Below are positions 13,072 through 23,728 of a DNA stretch of 64,000 bases, one piece after another; position 1 is the stretch's first letter; every line of letters starts with the position of its first letter. This DNA is from Anthostomella pinea (Eukaryota > Ascomycota > Sordariomycetes > Xylariales > Xylariaceae). The translations under genes and the position numbers were made by a program. The notes under the pieces were generated by a model. It was not told the DNA's origin. It ran no database searches and saw nothing but the letters and a program-made list of their open reading frames with translations. The DNA lies in assembly GCA_963556695.1 (NCBI GenBank), contig CAUWAG010000011.1, positions 124,001-188,000 on the forward strand, given 5' to 3'.

Positions 13072-15370
13072 GATCAGAGTTGTCGAGAAAGGTTCTACCG
13101 ACAGCCTCTGAAGCGACCCAAGCCCTGGACGTCTTGGCCAGTCCGCTCGTGCAGAAAGGCGCAGGAGCGCCTCCGGCAGATGACTTGCACAACGCGCATG
13201 GCTACACCTCGTTCCATCAATAACTCCGTGGCGATCCCGCGGGTGGGGTACCACGTGCGACAACACGACGCAGAGCCCTGGCTCATTCATCACTGGTGCA
13301 CCTCATGTTCGCCGCTGGCCTGAGAAGCAAGCATAAGACCGAATCACGTTCAACCGGTAACCTTGATTATTTGGCGCAAGAGCCGGAGAAAACCAACCGG
13401 AGAACAACAGACAGGAGGAACGACGGCCCAACGTGGGACGCGGTGGGAGGATGCGACGACGGCTGGAGTTGTGCCACGCATCGTCACCAATCCCCGGGAC
13501 CAGCACCGACGCCGCGCCCACCCGACTCCTTCTTGGAGGCCAAGATATACGCATCGAAAAGCCTAGGTTAGGATACTGCCGTCCAGACCGGAAGGAAGCC
13601 CGCCGCATGGACCCTATAACCTGTGTCACCATAATCGCAGCTTGTAGTCAACCCCCTGCCACGGACAGTTCCCCAAGCCTGAGAAAGCAAAGTGCATAGG
13701 ACGTGGACTCGGACGAGGACTTCTGGGTACGACTACGACGCTAGATGAGACTCCAACGTCCAAACCGATCCGGAAGTCCCATCTTTTCCCAGGAACCCCG
13801 ACAACTCGAGTCTCGACCTTGCCTTTGGACTCGATAGACCCGGCTATTCCTTTTCGGAAAGCCTTTGGGCCTTGGTGTCGGAGTTGGTGAGTAACGTGTT
13901 CGTGTACATGGGCTGGCGGCGTCAATTGCGTCTGGTGCCGATATGTAGGTTACTGTCTTCGGTCGTCCTTTAGAGATGTACCACAGGATGTCTCCCGGCC
14001 TTCCCTAAGTATGGTACATCGACAGAGTTCCTGGCTAAAGCCTTTCGAAGCCGTGACGAAGTCCCCTAGAAGGCTTCCGTATTGTAGCGGACACTGGTGA
14101 GCTCAAGAGGCGACCGTTTCGGCATCGCTTATGTAGTCGATGATGCGGCAACACTTGAGGTTAAGGTGGCACGGACAACTCTCGAGTCGGCATCTCTTTA
14201 ACGTCGATCTGCTCGACCTTTATGACCACTGCAAGTACCCTCGATGCCCTGGTTTTGCAGTTTTGGTACCTGCTGCAAAGGGGAAACTTGGTTGTCTTGT
14301 CCCGAAGCCACCAGAACTTGGGTTGCTTCGAAGCCACCATTGCGGCATGAATATGCCATTGCTGTCGTGGCCAGCCGGCCAGCCGTACCATCTCTGGTGA
14401 GAGACTCGATGCTCCCCTTGGTCACCTCCCTTGGATTCGTTGAGGTCTGGCTAAGATGATGATACGTATACGCAGGCTTCTCCTGCTTGATGCGTATCTC
14501 TCACCCAATCCACACCGGCGCGGCCATTGTCATAACATCACATCACATCACATCACATAACTACTTGGGCTTTGAGCCACATCATCGCATCTCTATGCTG
14601 GCCTGTCCTCTCTCCTTCATCTCTTGCGGGGTCTTGACGTTGACACTCTCGACAGTGTAGTCCGTTGGGCTTCTGGGTGTGGGTATGGATATGAGTGCGC
14701 ATCAACTTGAGCTTGGGCCTGAGCTCGTGGCCGCGGCTGACGCTGTCGCTGTTTCGGTGCAGCTTCCTCTTTCAGGTCATCCATCCATGGATGAATGTGT
14801 CGTGTCACCTGCTCGTGTCATCATTACCTACCTACCAATCTAGTTCGTCATGCCTTTCAGCTACAATATGGCGTGATATTCAAATATACGAGGGAAGTGC
14901 GAAGGCACGAAGGAAGGCACCGACGTTCTCTACGTCATCCCCCCCTTTATTCCGCGCGCTATTACCCCCATTGACCCGCGCCAAAATGTCCCGCTGCGTG
15001 CTGCAGATTGTTACAGATAGCAGGCACTTCTCTCTCTCTCAGTCATCTGCCGTTTACCACTGGAGGTCTCAATACTCCCGGTCCTCCAACCAGCGACCGT
15101 TCATCGGGTCTCGAGATCCCAACGGCTCCAAACTGCAGCCACGTCTCACGTTTGACAATACGGTCTTGAAGACCAGCGATGATTTTATTGCCGTTCTTCT
15201 TCAACTCAAGATCGCCGGTGGACAGCCTCTCGCTCTTATTCTCGGCCTCTAAACCTGCCACGTTCAAGGTCAAACATCGAACAGCACAGCACGTCGAAAC
15301 TAACTAGCTCTCAGCCTTTCTACCTCTACCTCTCACTCCCAGCCCAGCCTCCGCGTCACTTCTTACAGAC
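13072..15370. other. Intergenic with ACATC microsatellite
   Basis: Nothing gene-like can be supported. An ACATC pentamer array occupies about 14534-14559. The last 300 bp before 15371 are pyrimidine-rich, as is usual upstream of ascomycete genes, and probably form the promoter and leader of the AT-hook gene. Confidence 0.45.
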
Positions 15371-16042
15371 ATGGCTACTACAAAAGCCCCGCCACACACT
15401 TCTCGCCGTGGTCCGGGTCGGCCTCGGGGATCAAAGGAGAAAGGTCGGAAGCCGTGGGCTCGCAGCAAGGCTACCAAGGCCGGCAAGAAGGACAAGGCCA
15501 AGAAGAAGGGGCAGGAGGTCGAGGCCGGTGAAACGAAAAAGGCTGGTATGGAGAAGAGGGCCGGGGATGGGATGAAATTACACACATACGTCAAGCCCAC
15601 CATGGCTCCAAAGGCCACGCCGCCCATCGAGACCACTGAGTTCAATGAGACCTCCGAGCCCACCGAGCCCATTGAGGCAGACAGCAGCAGCGGCGATAAC
15701 GACTCCGCTCTACTCACCCGCACCCGCCGCCGGCAAACGCCAGCCGAATACTTCGAAAGCATGCGTCAGAGGGGCCCCAGACAACCGACCGACGGAAGCG
15801 GACCCGTCCCGCGCTTCGGCGCGTTCTTCAGGATCTTCAGTCCGAACACCCAGGCCGAGATGCGAGAGGCCGGCTCCGAATGGAACTGGTCCATTAATCG
15901 GGCCGAGGTTCGGACCCGCGCTACGAGAGGTTTCATGGAGCGGACTGGGCTCAGGGAATTCGTCATGCGGGACGATTTAGACGACGTTAGTTGGGAGGAG
16001 TTCACGGCTCGACGACGGGAGCGGGGGCGGGTGCGGGATTGA
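15371..16042 (+). CDS. AT-hook DNA-binding protein, 223 aa
   Basis: This is a single-exon, ATG-started frame with no internal stop. Residues 13-21 are RGPGRPRGS, a canonical AT-hook core, which binds the minor groove of AT-rich DNA; by inference the protein is nuclear. Residues 22-60 are Lys-rich and basic (KKDKAKKKG). Residues 75-110 are acidic, Thr/Glu-rich and probably disordered. The C-terminal part from about 125 contains a more ordered segment (TPAEYFESMRQRG, PRFGAFFRIFSPN, GLREFVMRDD) and ends in an Arg-rich tail. One AT hook with no catalytic domain suggests a small chromatin-associated or regulatory protein. The start is preceded by a CT-rich leader. Whether it uses a second exon further on is unclear. 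Confidence 0.6.
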   Translation: MATTKAPPHTSRRGPGRPRGSKEKGRKPWARSKATKAGKKDKAKKKGQEVEAGETKKAGMEKRAGDGMKLHTYVKPTMAPKATPPIETTEFNETSEPTEPIEADSSSGDNDSALLTRTRRRQTPAEYFESMRQRGPRQPTDGSGPVPRFGAFFRIFSPNTQAEMREAGSEWNWSINRAEVRTRATRGFMERTGLREFVMRDDLDDVSWEEFTARRRERGRVRD

Positions 16043-16056
16043 TTGATAGGACTTGA

Positions 16057-16401
16057 GATCGGGCTCGGCTTGTATGGGCAGAGCTCCCGGGACGGTATGC
16101 ACTTCTCCGTTGTCCCCCAGCTAAGGCGCCAGTCGTGTACGGGGAGAACTTCGAGATTGAGAAGGTTGTCCACGAACGTTATCTGGCAACTCTCATCGGG
16201 GACAGGGTGGTCGCAAAGCACGAAAACAACGAGGTTGAGTCTAGGGGCGATGTCATTGTCGTACTCTATGTGAGACAGAATGTCGGCCAGAGCGAAGGGA
16301 ATGAGATGCGAGTAGTTGAGAGTCGGAGTTGGGAAGAAGTATTCCAGTCGTTGTCATTGCGTGTGGTCCGTCACGTCGCTGTAGTGGACTACCTAATCTA
16401 G
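16057..16401 (+). other. Coding-like open frame without ATG
   Basis: A plus-strand frame stays open from about 16057 to the stop at 16401 and reads as plausible protein (RLVWAELPGRYALLRCPP, YGENFEIEKVVHERYL, ESRGDVIVVLYV). It has no ATG and starts right after the AT-hook gene. It may be a second exon, a decayed gene end or chance. I could not find splice sites that join it in frame to the upstream gene. Confidence 0.25.
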
Positions 16402-17482
16402 TCTGGCTTGGTGCACGAGTACTCGCCGACTCTTAGACTTACTATGATAATACCGAGGCAAGGCAAAGAGGGCCGTGTATAGACTAGACATCCCTATATG
16501 AATACCAGACACTAGCAAAAGGAGAACGCAAGATGGTTACCTTACCAATGTGACGCTGCCTGTTGGTACTTTGGTGTATTCAGACTTCGAGCTCCAGTGT
16601 CAATCGCAACACGGTAGAGAAGTCCATCCTATCCCGATGAGGCTGAAGGATCCGACGGTGCCGCGCTACATTCTGTAGAGTAGGCCTACATGATGAGATG
16701 TCCTCCGCAGCCGACACACGACACTCGAGTTGAGCATATGCTCGTCCATTCTTAACGTCGTGCCCTGCATCTTCCGAGTTGATCTCCCCGGGGCGAGTCC
16801 CGTAGCGACATCGCGCCGACCCTGCAAGGCCTCTACTCTAATATTATTGTCTTCCCATGCGGGCGAGATAGGGTCCTCGGGCGCTCATCCTCCTCCCCCG
16901 GCTTCCAGATATGCGCTCGCTCATCAGGACAAGGAATGGAGCACGTCGTGCTCCCCGGATATGGCGAGCCTGGAGCAATGCGCGCCTACTCATATCCGTG
17001 TTCCGCCGCGCTGAACTCAGTTCAAGTTCGTTCTCCGTTGCTCAGCGACTCATCTCTCGCAAATGACACGGGTGTCGTTCGCACGAGCTGCGTGGTGTCG
17101 TCCAGCTAGGCAGCCACCTGCTTGGAAGCGCCTGGCAGGCCTGCCGCCATATGATAAGATATTGCGCAGCGAGCTTTGCGAAAATCAGGACCAATAAACC
17201 CTGAAGTTGAACTGCGCAAATCCATGTGGTGCCTTGGCGAAGGGGCATCGTACACTGCTGTCTGTTGGCTATCAAATGTTATATAATATAACATGCCCCG
17301 GCGTCTCCCAGGCAAGTAACTTAGCAAGCTTCAGCTGATGGACTGAGGACGAGCCATTCTCGCCGAGATGTTGCAAGTCCGTACGGAGTCGATAAAGAAA
17401 GCTGGCTCCTTTTCGCTGCTCCATACCTAACTAACATTTTCCCGATGTACACAGGCTGCCTGCAACGGGCCTTGCCACTAAG
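16402..17482. other. Intergenic between convergent genes
   Basis: No gene is visible. The DNA lies between the plus-strand AT-hook gene and the 3' end of the minus-strand receptor gene. An AT-rich palindrome-like run (TTATATAATATAAC) at 17279-17292 is the only notable feature. Confidence 0.45.
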
Positions 17483-19226
17483 TTAGTTGTACGTGACAGT
17501 GACCTCATTCGTCCTCACAATCCCACCCCTCGAATCCGGCTGCTGTCCCTTCCACGACGACCTCCCGCTGCCCGTCGTGACAACGGGCTCTTCCCGCGAC
17601 GAACCGACGGTAAACTCATCCGGGCTAAATTCTGCAGGGCCTCCCATCCGAGTCTGCAGTTCGACGTCCTCGGCGTACGGGTCTCTCGGCTTCCCATTGC
17701 GTTTGGCGCTCTTCTGCGGGTTGAAACTGGATGTCCCATTCCCGATGATCTTGAACTTGGACTCGCTGTAGTCTTCGTAGTACCGCCGGTTCTTGGTGTC
17801 CTTGCTGCTGAAGAAGCGGGTTCCTACTACTTGCTCGAAGAGGGGTTGGAGGAGCGGGATTGAAGAGCCGATTATTATCGTGCTGCCTTCGATACTATAG
17901 ACGGTAAGCGTGGTGTCAGCATGAGCGACGAATATGAGGAACGTGCCCTCTCCGAGTGCACGAGGGTGTGGGTGGTTCAACTCACACTGTCCAGATAACG
18001 AGATCAGAGGTATCGTATGCGAAATCGGGACTTTCGAGTAGATACAGCCGCGAAGTCTTGTATATAGCAACGATGCCCGAGCTGCACGTAGTGTGTCAGT
18101 CAGTGTTACACTCCCAAAAAAAGCCATGATGTCCTCTCCTCTGTGAGCCCACTTACATAGACCCGATCCCCAGGGCAAAGCTCAGGGCAATCTTCTTTTT
18201 CAGCGGCAGGCTCAACTTGAACAACACCAAGGTGGGGTAAATAGCAAGGTAGAAATCGACAAAGGCGGACCATGCTAGATATAACCTCGTCAGTATGTCT
18301 GTCTCAACAGTGTGGTTGGTGTCTCTGCAGACGGCTCGGGTTCGCGACCTACAGCCAGCGAAGATGCAGTAAGCGGCCAGAATGTGCGTGCTGAAGCAAG
18401 TCTTGTCCGTGATGGAAAAGTCCCACTGCGCATTGGCTGGGTAGCAGCGCCCGATCAGGACGCCGACGGTGGCGAGGAGGACCAGCTGGGTGAACATGCC
18501 CAGGAACCATACTACAACAAAACAACTCGAGTTAGCGATAGGTTACTCCCGACGCGGCTGGGCTGTTCGGCGATGACTGTCTTGCGGGCTCAGAATCCTC
18601 GGAGTATACGTTCAGAGTGCGAAGGCTGTATGTTCCTTACCGTGATCGGCCTCATGGGACATGGAGACGGGGAAACTTACGAAAGTATCGGTGTAATCTG
18701 TCGGGGTTAAGCAGGCGCGTCAACAGCACCACGACAGCCAGCTTGGGAAGGCCGAAGGACATGACGCCGGGACAGAAGCCGGCTGTCGTCCAGAGAATGC
18801 TGCCCTCTTGCTGCTTGACCGAGAGGAGGCTCATGTGTTTTCCATCGCCGTGGTAGACGGAGAGGGTGGAGAGGGCGGTCGAGAGGTAACTGCATATCTG
18901 TTCGCCTCGCGCATCAGTCCCGTCCAGTCCACTTCGTATACCCCCCAAATGACAGAGGTGAGGTTGAGATAAGAGAGACCGTCGTAACTCACGATAGCCG
19001 CCACGATGATATAGTCGTCGAGACGGAGTCTCTTCTGTATGATACCTCGAACGTACAGCCGCGCGATGACGAACAGCGTCGCGAAGGCGATGACGGTCCA
19101 GCAGGAGACCACAATCACGGTTCCCTTGTCTTCCCTAGCCCATGCCTTCCACTCAGGCGAACCTGTCGGAGAGGGCTCGGGGTGCGAGGCGGCGATGGTC
19201 ATGATGGCGTTGCTGACTGAGTTCAC
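17483..19226 (-). CDS. Rhodopsin-like seven-helix membrane protein, 411 aa, six exons
   Basis: Spliced exons are 19226-18993, 18897-18681, 18511-18353, 18274-18157, 18081-17986 and 17894-17483. All junctions are GT-AG and the reading frame closes exactly (1236 nt). Introns are 95, 169, 78, 75 and 91 nt. The protein has a short extracellular-type N-terminus and a first membrane helix at about 36-57. The LRLDDY motif before helix 2 is the conserved loop signature of the fungal integral membrane/rhodopsin-like (PTH11-related, SAT4) family. Further hydrophobic segments follow in exons 2-6, including YLWFLGMFTQLVLLATVGV and DFYLAIYPTLVLFKLSL. From about residue 295 there is a hydrophilic, Ser/Arg/Gly-rich cytosolic tail. 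No CFEM domain is present. In other fungi these proteins act as plasma-membrane sensors; the ligand here is unknown. It is divergent from the O-methyltransferase across 1.2 kb. The intact splicing frame argues for a functional gene. Confidence 0.85.
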
Positions 19227-20468
19227 GGTAAGTTGGCGTTCATGACCTCGTGTGCTGCCGCTTGTTGAAGGTGCTGCCGGCTGTTAAAGATGCTGCCGCG
19301 TGTTGAAGACGAACACCGAAAAAGCGAATAACTGGTGGTTTATCAGACAGAGTGCATGACTAAGGCTTTATTTGAAAGACTGCAAGCCTACGATACACGT
19401 ACAGTCCCCAAAAATGAAAATGTGGTCCCGACGAAGGGGCAATCATGGTTCGCAAGGGCAGCGGGTTGCCACCTTCCAGCCTTCCTGGCTTGCTCATCAA
19501 GTCGACCTGTCACCCAGCCTGCATTGTCGTCGTATCCACAGCCATACATGGCACAACGTCTGTGTGAGATTATGCAGTGGAAACCTGCAAGGCCGTCAGC
19601 CGTCGACATAAAGGTTAGCAGCCAATTATACGATGTATCGTCCGTCTCCACACGTGATACTACCACATCTCCCCCCAAATCGGTAGTATAATCGTTAGCG
19701 AGACCGCCCCTTTTTTTTTTTTCTTTTTCTCAACAGCCCCCAACGGCCCCGACTTGAAAGGGTAGACCAAAGTTGTGAGGGGAAACTTGAAAGGGGTAAG
19801 CAGGGGATGGTTGCAGGAATTTCCACTGCTTGTCGGAGCAACGACCTTATTGGGTGTTTGTGGTATCGATCGGCATGCATGGTGTGGCGAGCATGGGTAC
19901 GGGCCGTCCCCTACAGGCCAGACCGACCGCTGGGCCCTCAGTCCATCATGCAATGCAACAAGGCTGCGGGGTCGTTGGGAGTTTGTGTGTGTGACCAACG
20001 AAGCAACACAGAAACGTGGGCATGGCTGGCATGCGTGGGGGGCAGAAGAGGCTCATACCCAGGGTCATCAAGCAACTTGACCAACGAAGCAACGCAAAAA
20101 CGTGGGCACTGGGGATAGCAGAGGGGTCCTAGTGATTCTGCAACCAACGAAGCCACGCGGAAACGTGGGCGTCGTAGGCTGATGATACGCACGGGCAAGC
20201 AATAATCCCCGCTGGCTTTGCTGGAGCTCTGGGACGGACCTGTCGCCTTTCGCCTTCGGCACCTGACGATCGACCGATTTGCCGAACCGGGCGAACCACA
20301 ATCATGCCCCCCCTCTGGCTGGCCGATAGTTTTTAAGACCCCGAAACCCACGGACCGGGCCACGGCATCCCTCTTCTCTCGCAATCTCGGTAACAGAGCC
20401 ACCCAGAGTCTGTCATTCTCCCCTGTCACCTTCATCTACTACGCCTCTCTCTCATATCACGACTCACG
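19227..20468. promoter_or_regulatory. Divergent intergenic region, receptor / methyltransferase
   Basis: This 1.24-kb stretch separates two divergently transcribed intact genes and must carry both promoters. It contains a T-rich run near 19710-19728 (likely inside the receptor-side promoter), a 29-bp element present three times at 19993-20170, and a pyrimidine-rich tract from about 20370 to the methyltransferase ATG at 20469, typical of fungal core promoters. The minus- and plus-strand frames annotated by length here are shadows. Confidence 0.6.
19993..20170 (+). repeat. 29-bp direct repeat, three copies
   Basis: Copies lie at 19993-20021, 20079-20107 and 20142-20170. All share CCAACGAAGC and AAACGTGGGC, with changes only in the middle and at the first base. 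Spacing is 86 and 63 bp, so this is not a simple tandem array. The last copy ends about 300 bp before the methyltransferase start. Conservation against unrelated spacers suggests a regulatory site, possibly for a dimeric factor, but a remnant of local duplication is also possible. Confidence 0.8.
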
Positions 20469-21830
20469 ATGTCTCCGGTTGACGTCTCCGTGGCGCTGGC
20501 GCCGGCTGACCTCCAAGCGGTCCCCAAGCTCCTGGAGGACATGACCAAGGACCTCGGGAAGCTCAATGCGGAAGACCAGGAAGCCCGTCACGAGTTCCTG
20601 CTCAAGGCACGAACGCTCGTGCAGTCGCTCGAGACGCCCCGAGAGACCATGATCAAGCACTGCTGGGCCCAGGTACGTCACCATGGTCTCCATATCATCA
20701 GAGCATCTCCCTGGACTAGGTCTAACATGCATCAAGGCTGGCGCTCTCGCTGGCCTCCAACTTGGCGTCGACACCGGTCTCTGGAAGCTGATGGCCAAGA
20801 ACGGCGACGAGCCGCAAAAGGTCGGCGATCTCGCCGATGCTCTCGGCATCGAAAAGCCGCTGCTGAGCCGCATGATGCGCCATCTCGGTGCCATGGGCTA
20901 CGTAGTCGAGGTCGGAGAGGACGTCTACAAGACTAACAACTTCTCCAAGTCGCTCAGCATCCCCATCATCGGTGACGGATACCTGCCAATGTTAGTCCTT
21001 GGACAGCCTGCTTTTCCATTGTTGTTGTTTTTGGGGGTATGGAAAGCTGACGGTGTCTCAGGTTATCTGGTGGTTCCTGCGGAGCCATGCGCTTCCCCGA
21101 ATACGCCCGCAAGAACAACTGGCGCGAGCCGACTGACGCGCACAACACAGCCATGCACTACGCCTACAACACCAAGCTCGACTTCTTCGCGCGCCAGCAC
21201 GAGATCGGGTACGGCGAGCACTTCAACCACCACATGGGCGGCTACCGCCAGGGCCGGCTCCCGTGGATGGACCCGTCGTTCTACCCCGTCAAGGAGCGGC
21301 TCATCGAGGGCGCCGACTCGTCCCCCGACGTGCCGTTCCTGATCGACATCGGCGGCAGCGTCGGTCACGACGTGTCGCAGTTCCTGAAGATGTGGCCCGA
21401 CCACCCGGGCAAGCTGGTCCTGCAGGATTTAGGTGTGGTCGTGAACCAGATCAAGGACCTCGACCCCGGCATCCAGCGCATGGAGTACGACTTCCACGCT
21501 CCGCAGCCGCTCAAGGGCGCGCGCGCCTATTACATGCACTCGTGCCTGCACGACTGGCCCGACAGCGTGTGTCTGAGCATTCTGGGTAGGATCAAGGAGG
21601 CCATGAAGCCCGGGTACAGCAAGCTCCTAATCAACGAGAACGTCATCCCGACCGAGGACGCGTGGTGGGAGACGACGGCCCTGGACATGGTCATGCTGAC
21701 ATACTTTGCGTCGCGCGAGCGGACGCGCACGGACTGGGAGAACCTCATGGAGAAGGCTGGCTTGAAGATCGTCAAGATCTACGGCGGCGGCCATGGGGTG
21801 GAGAGTCTGCTGGAGATCGAACTTGCCTAG
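20469..21830 (+). CDS. COMT-type SAM-dependent O-methyltransferase, 408 aa, three exons
   Basis: Exons are 20469-20672, 20737-20990 and 21062-21830, with GT-AG introns of 64 and 71 nt; the frame closes exactly. The N-terminal 150 residues are helical, with a winged-helix-like dimerisation segment (GDLADALGIEKPLLSRMMRH) typical of plant/fungal-type O-methyltransferases. The SAM-binding glycine-rich loop is DIGGSVGHD at residues 248-256. It is followed by LVLQDL, the YDFHAPQPLKGA motif, and MHSCLHDW, in which His316 matches the catalytic base position. Length and domain order fit fungal secondary-metabolite methyltransferases that methylate a hydroxyl on an aromatic or polyketide scaffold. The substrate cannot be inferred. 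No polyketide synthase, NRPS or oxidase gene lies in the window, so it is not in a visible cluster. The leader is pyrimidine-rich and the start context is CACGATG. It appears intact. Confidence 0.9.
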
Positions 21831-23313
21831 ACAAAGCCTTCACTCTTGAGCGGTTTACGGCACGGCACGGATGCAGGGACAGGGAAATAACGTAAACCAC
21901 CTAGCTACGGCGCAGTCGGTCCTGAGATGATTAGACTCATCAGAACTCATGGGGCCAATACTGCTTGCTTGCCTTGTACGTACATTATATGCTCCCAGCT
22001 GGATATAGATAGGCTCTTTTACGAATACTGGTTACGGATCTAGTCAATGCAATGGTCAACCGGGGTCTTCCAGCCCCTGTCCGGCAAGATAACATAACTC
22101 CATGAATGAATGACCAACCACGTGCCCACTGCCCACCCAGCTACGGGGCAACCCGGCCACTCCTCCCTGCGGGCCACCCCGTTGTGGTACCACCTCCCCA
22201 GGGTACGACAGGGTCTTGACTGGTGCTGCGCCGCGGGGGTGGAAACGTCAAAAGTCCGCGGTCTCGGCAGTCCCACCCATTACTAATATACAGTGCTTAC
22301 CTCCAGGGTCCCTGGCCAGATGAGGTTCGCCGCTGGTTGGGGCGGCCGGGAGTCGATGATGAAGTAAGTAAGTAAACCAAGATACACCCCGGCCATATTC
22401 GCCTTCGCCTTCGCCTTCGTCTTGCCGCAGTCGAAAGCGATCATAATCGATCATGTGAAGAATCTAGGGAACTGTTCGCATAATTGCTATCCCACCCCAA
22501 AAGCCATGTCATACAACCCCAGTTAATGTAGCAATACTACATACATGACCGCGTGGACCCCAGGGGCCTGCGGCACAGTCCAGAGCCCAGATTTAAGGCC
22601 CACAAACTCGGGCCCCGCGTCGCATCCGGGGTGGGTTCGGCTCCTCCGGCCTGGCTTCCTGGTTTCCGGCGGAAACTATCCGCCGGCGGGTCAAACCACT
22701 GCGCGATCTCCATATGCACATTGCATAACGGTTATACCGGGTCCAAAGGATCCGGTGTCGAATAGAGTTAATGTTGCGTGACGCCCGTTCTTAACAAATC
22801 GCACGAGTTTCGCAATTCCGACCCCTGAACGCATAAATCACCAATATTGAAGACAGGTGGGCGTCGAAACACCCGTTAGCACCCACGGCCGTCCCGATAT
22901 CTGTCAAATTGGAACCTCGCACTTTGGCTCGTGACAATACATACTTCAAAATTTACGCTCAACTTGGCTGCTCTAATAACTCGGGAGTCGGAATATGATC
23001 AGAAGCTGACCCGAGAGTCGAGCCGCCCCTCACTACATGACCATTGGCTCATGTAATACATCCAAGGGTACCACGCAACACGCCTGTTAGCCTTGATGTT
23101 TCCGGACTGGGAGATGTGACATGAAGTAGGGATGGTGATGCGCAGCGCAGCACGCAGATGCTTGCATTGCTTGGTACAAATGCTACATAGATTCGGAGAG
23201 TTGCCTTTGTGTCGGTGGCGGTGTTGGTGTCGATTCGTGCCAATACATTGACTGGTCGATTGACTCCAGGTATTATGGGTGGTAAAACACAGCAGGGCCA
23301 GGTAACTATAAGG
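21831..23313. other. Intergenic, no gene seen
   Basis: This is the 3' flank of the methyltransferase up to the transposon target site. Only short non-overlapping shadow frames occur. A small CTTCGC run on the plus strand at about 22401-22418 is the only local repeat. Confidence 0.45.
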
Positions 23314-23315
23314 TA

Positions 23316-23364
23316 ACGGCGGGGGTATAGATGTGGGACAGCCCTAGATGTGGGACAGTTTTCA
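23316..23364 (+). repeat. Left terminal inverted repeat of pogo element
   Basis: It begins ACGGCGGGGG next to a TA target dinucleotide. Within it the 13-mer AGATGTGGGACAG occurs twice in direct orientation, 17 bp apart, a likely transposase-binding pair. It matches the complement of the right end except at one position (T in place of C at position 12). Confidence 0.9.
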
Positions 23365-23728
23365 CACCAAAAGACCACACTTGCACCCACACATAACTCC
23401 ATCTGGATTAAGACTCTAGATAATATAAAAACAGCAAAAGAATCGCCTTTTCTTGGAGTTTTTAGTAATACTAATTTTTGTCGTGGTACCGTGCAGGCTG
23501 GTTGATTGCGCGGCGCGAAGATCGAACCACAATGGGCTCCTCATCCTCCTTATCCTCACTTTTGTCCCCTTTATCAATAACAACCCCTTTATTCTCAACA
23601 CCCTCTAAGGGCTCAAATTCTCCTGAATCTGATGATTCAGGCACGACAGAGTCATCAGAGAGTGGTCTCTCTGATTTATTCGTGTGTAGGTTCTACAATT
23701 CGGCTACAATTCATCGTCTCTCGGTCCG

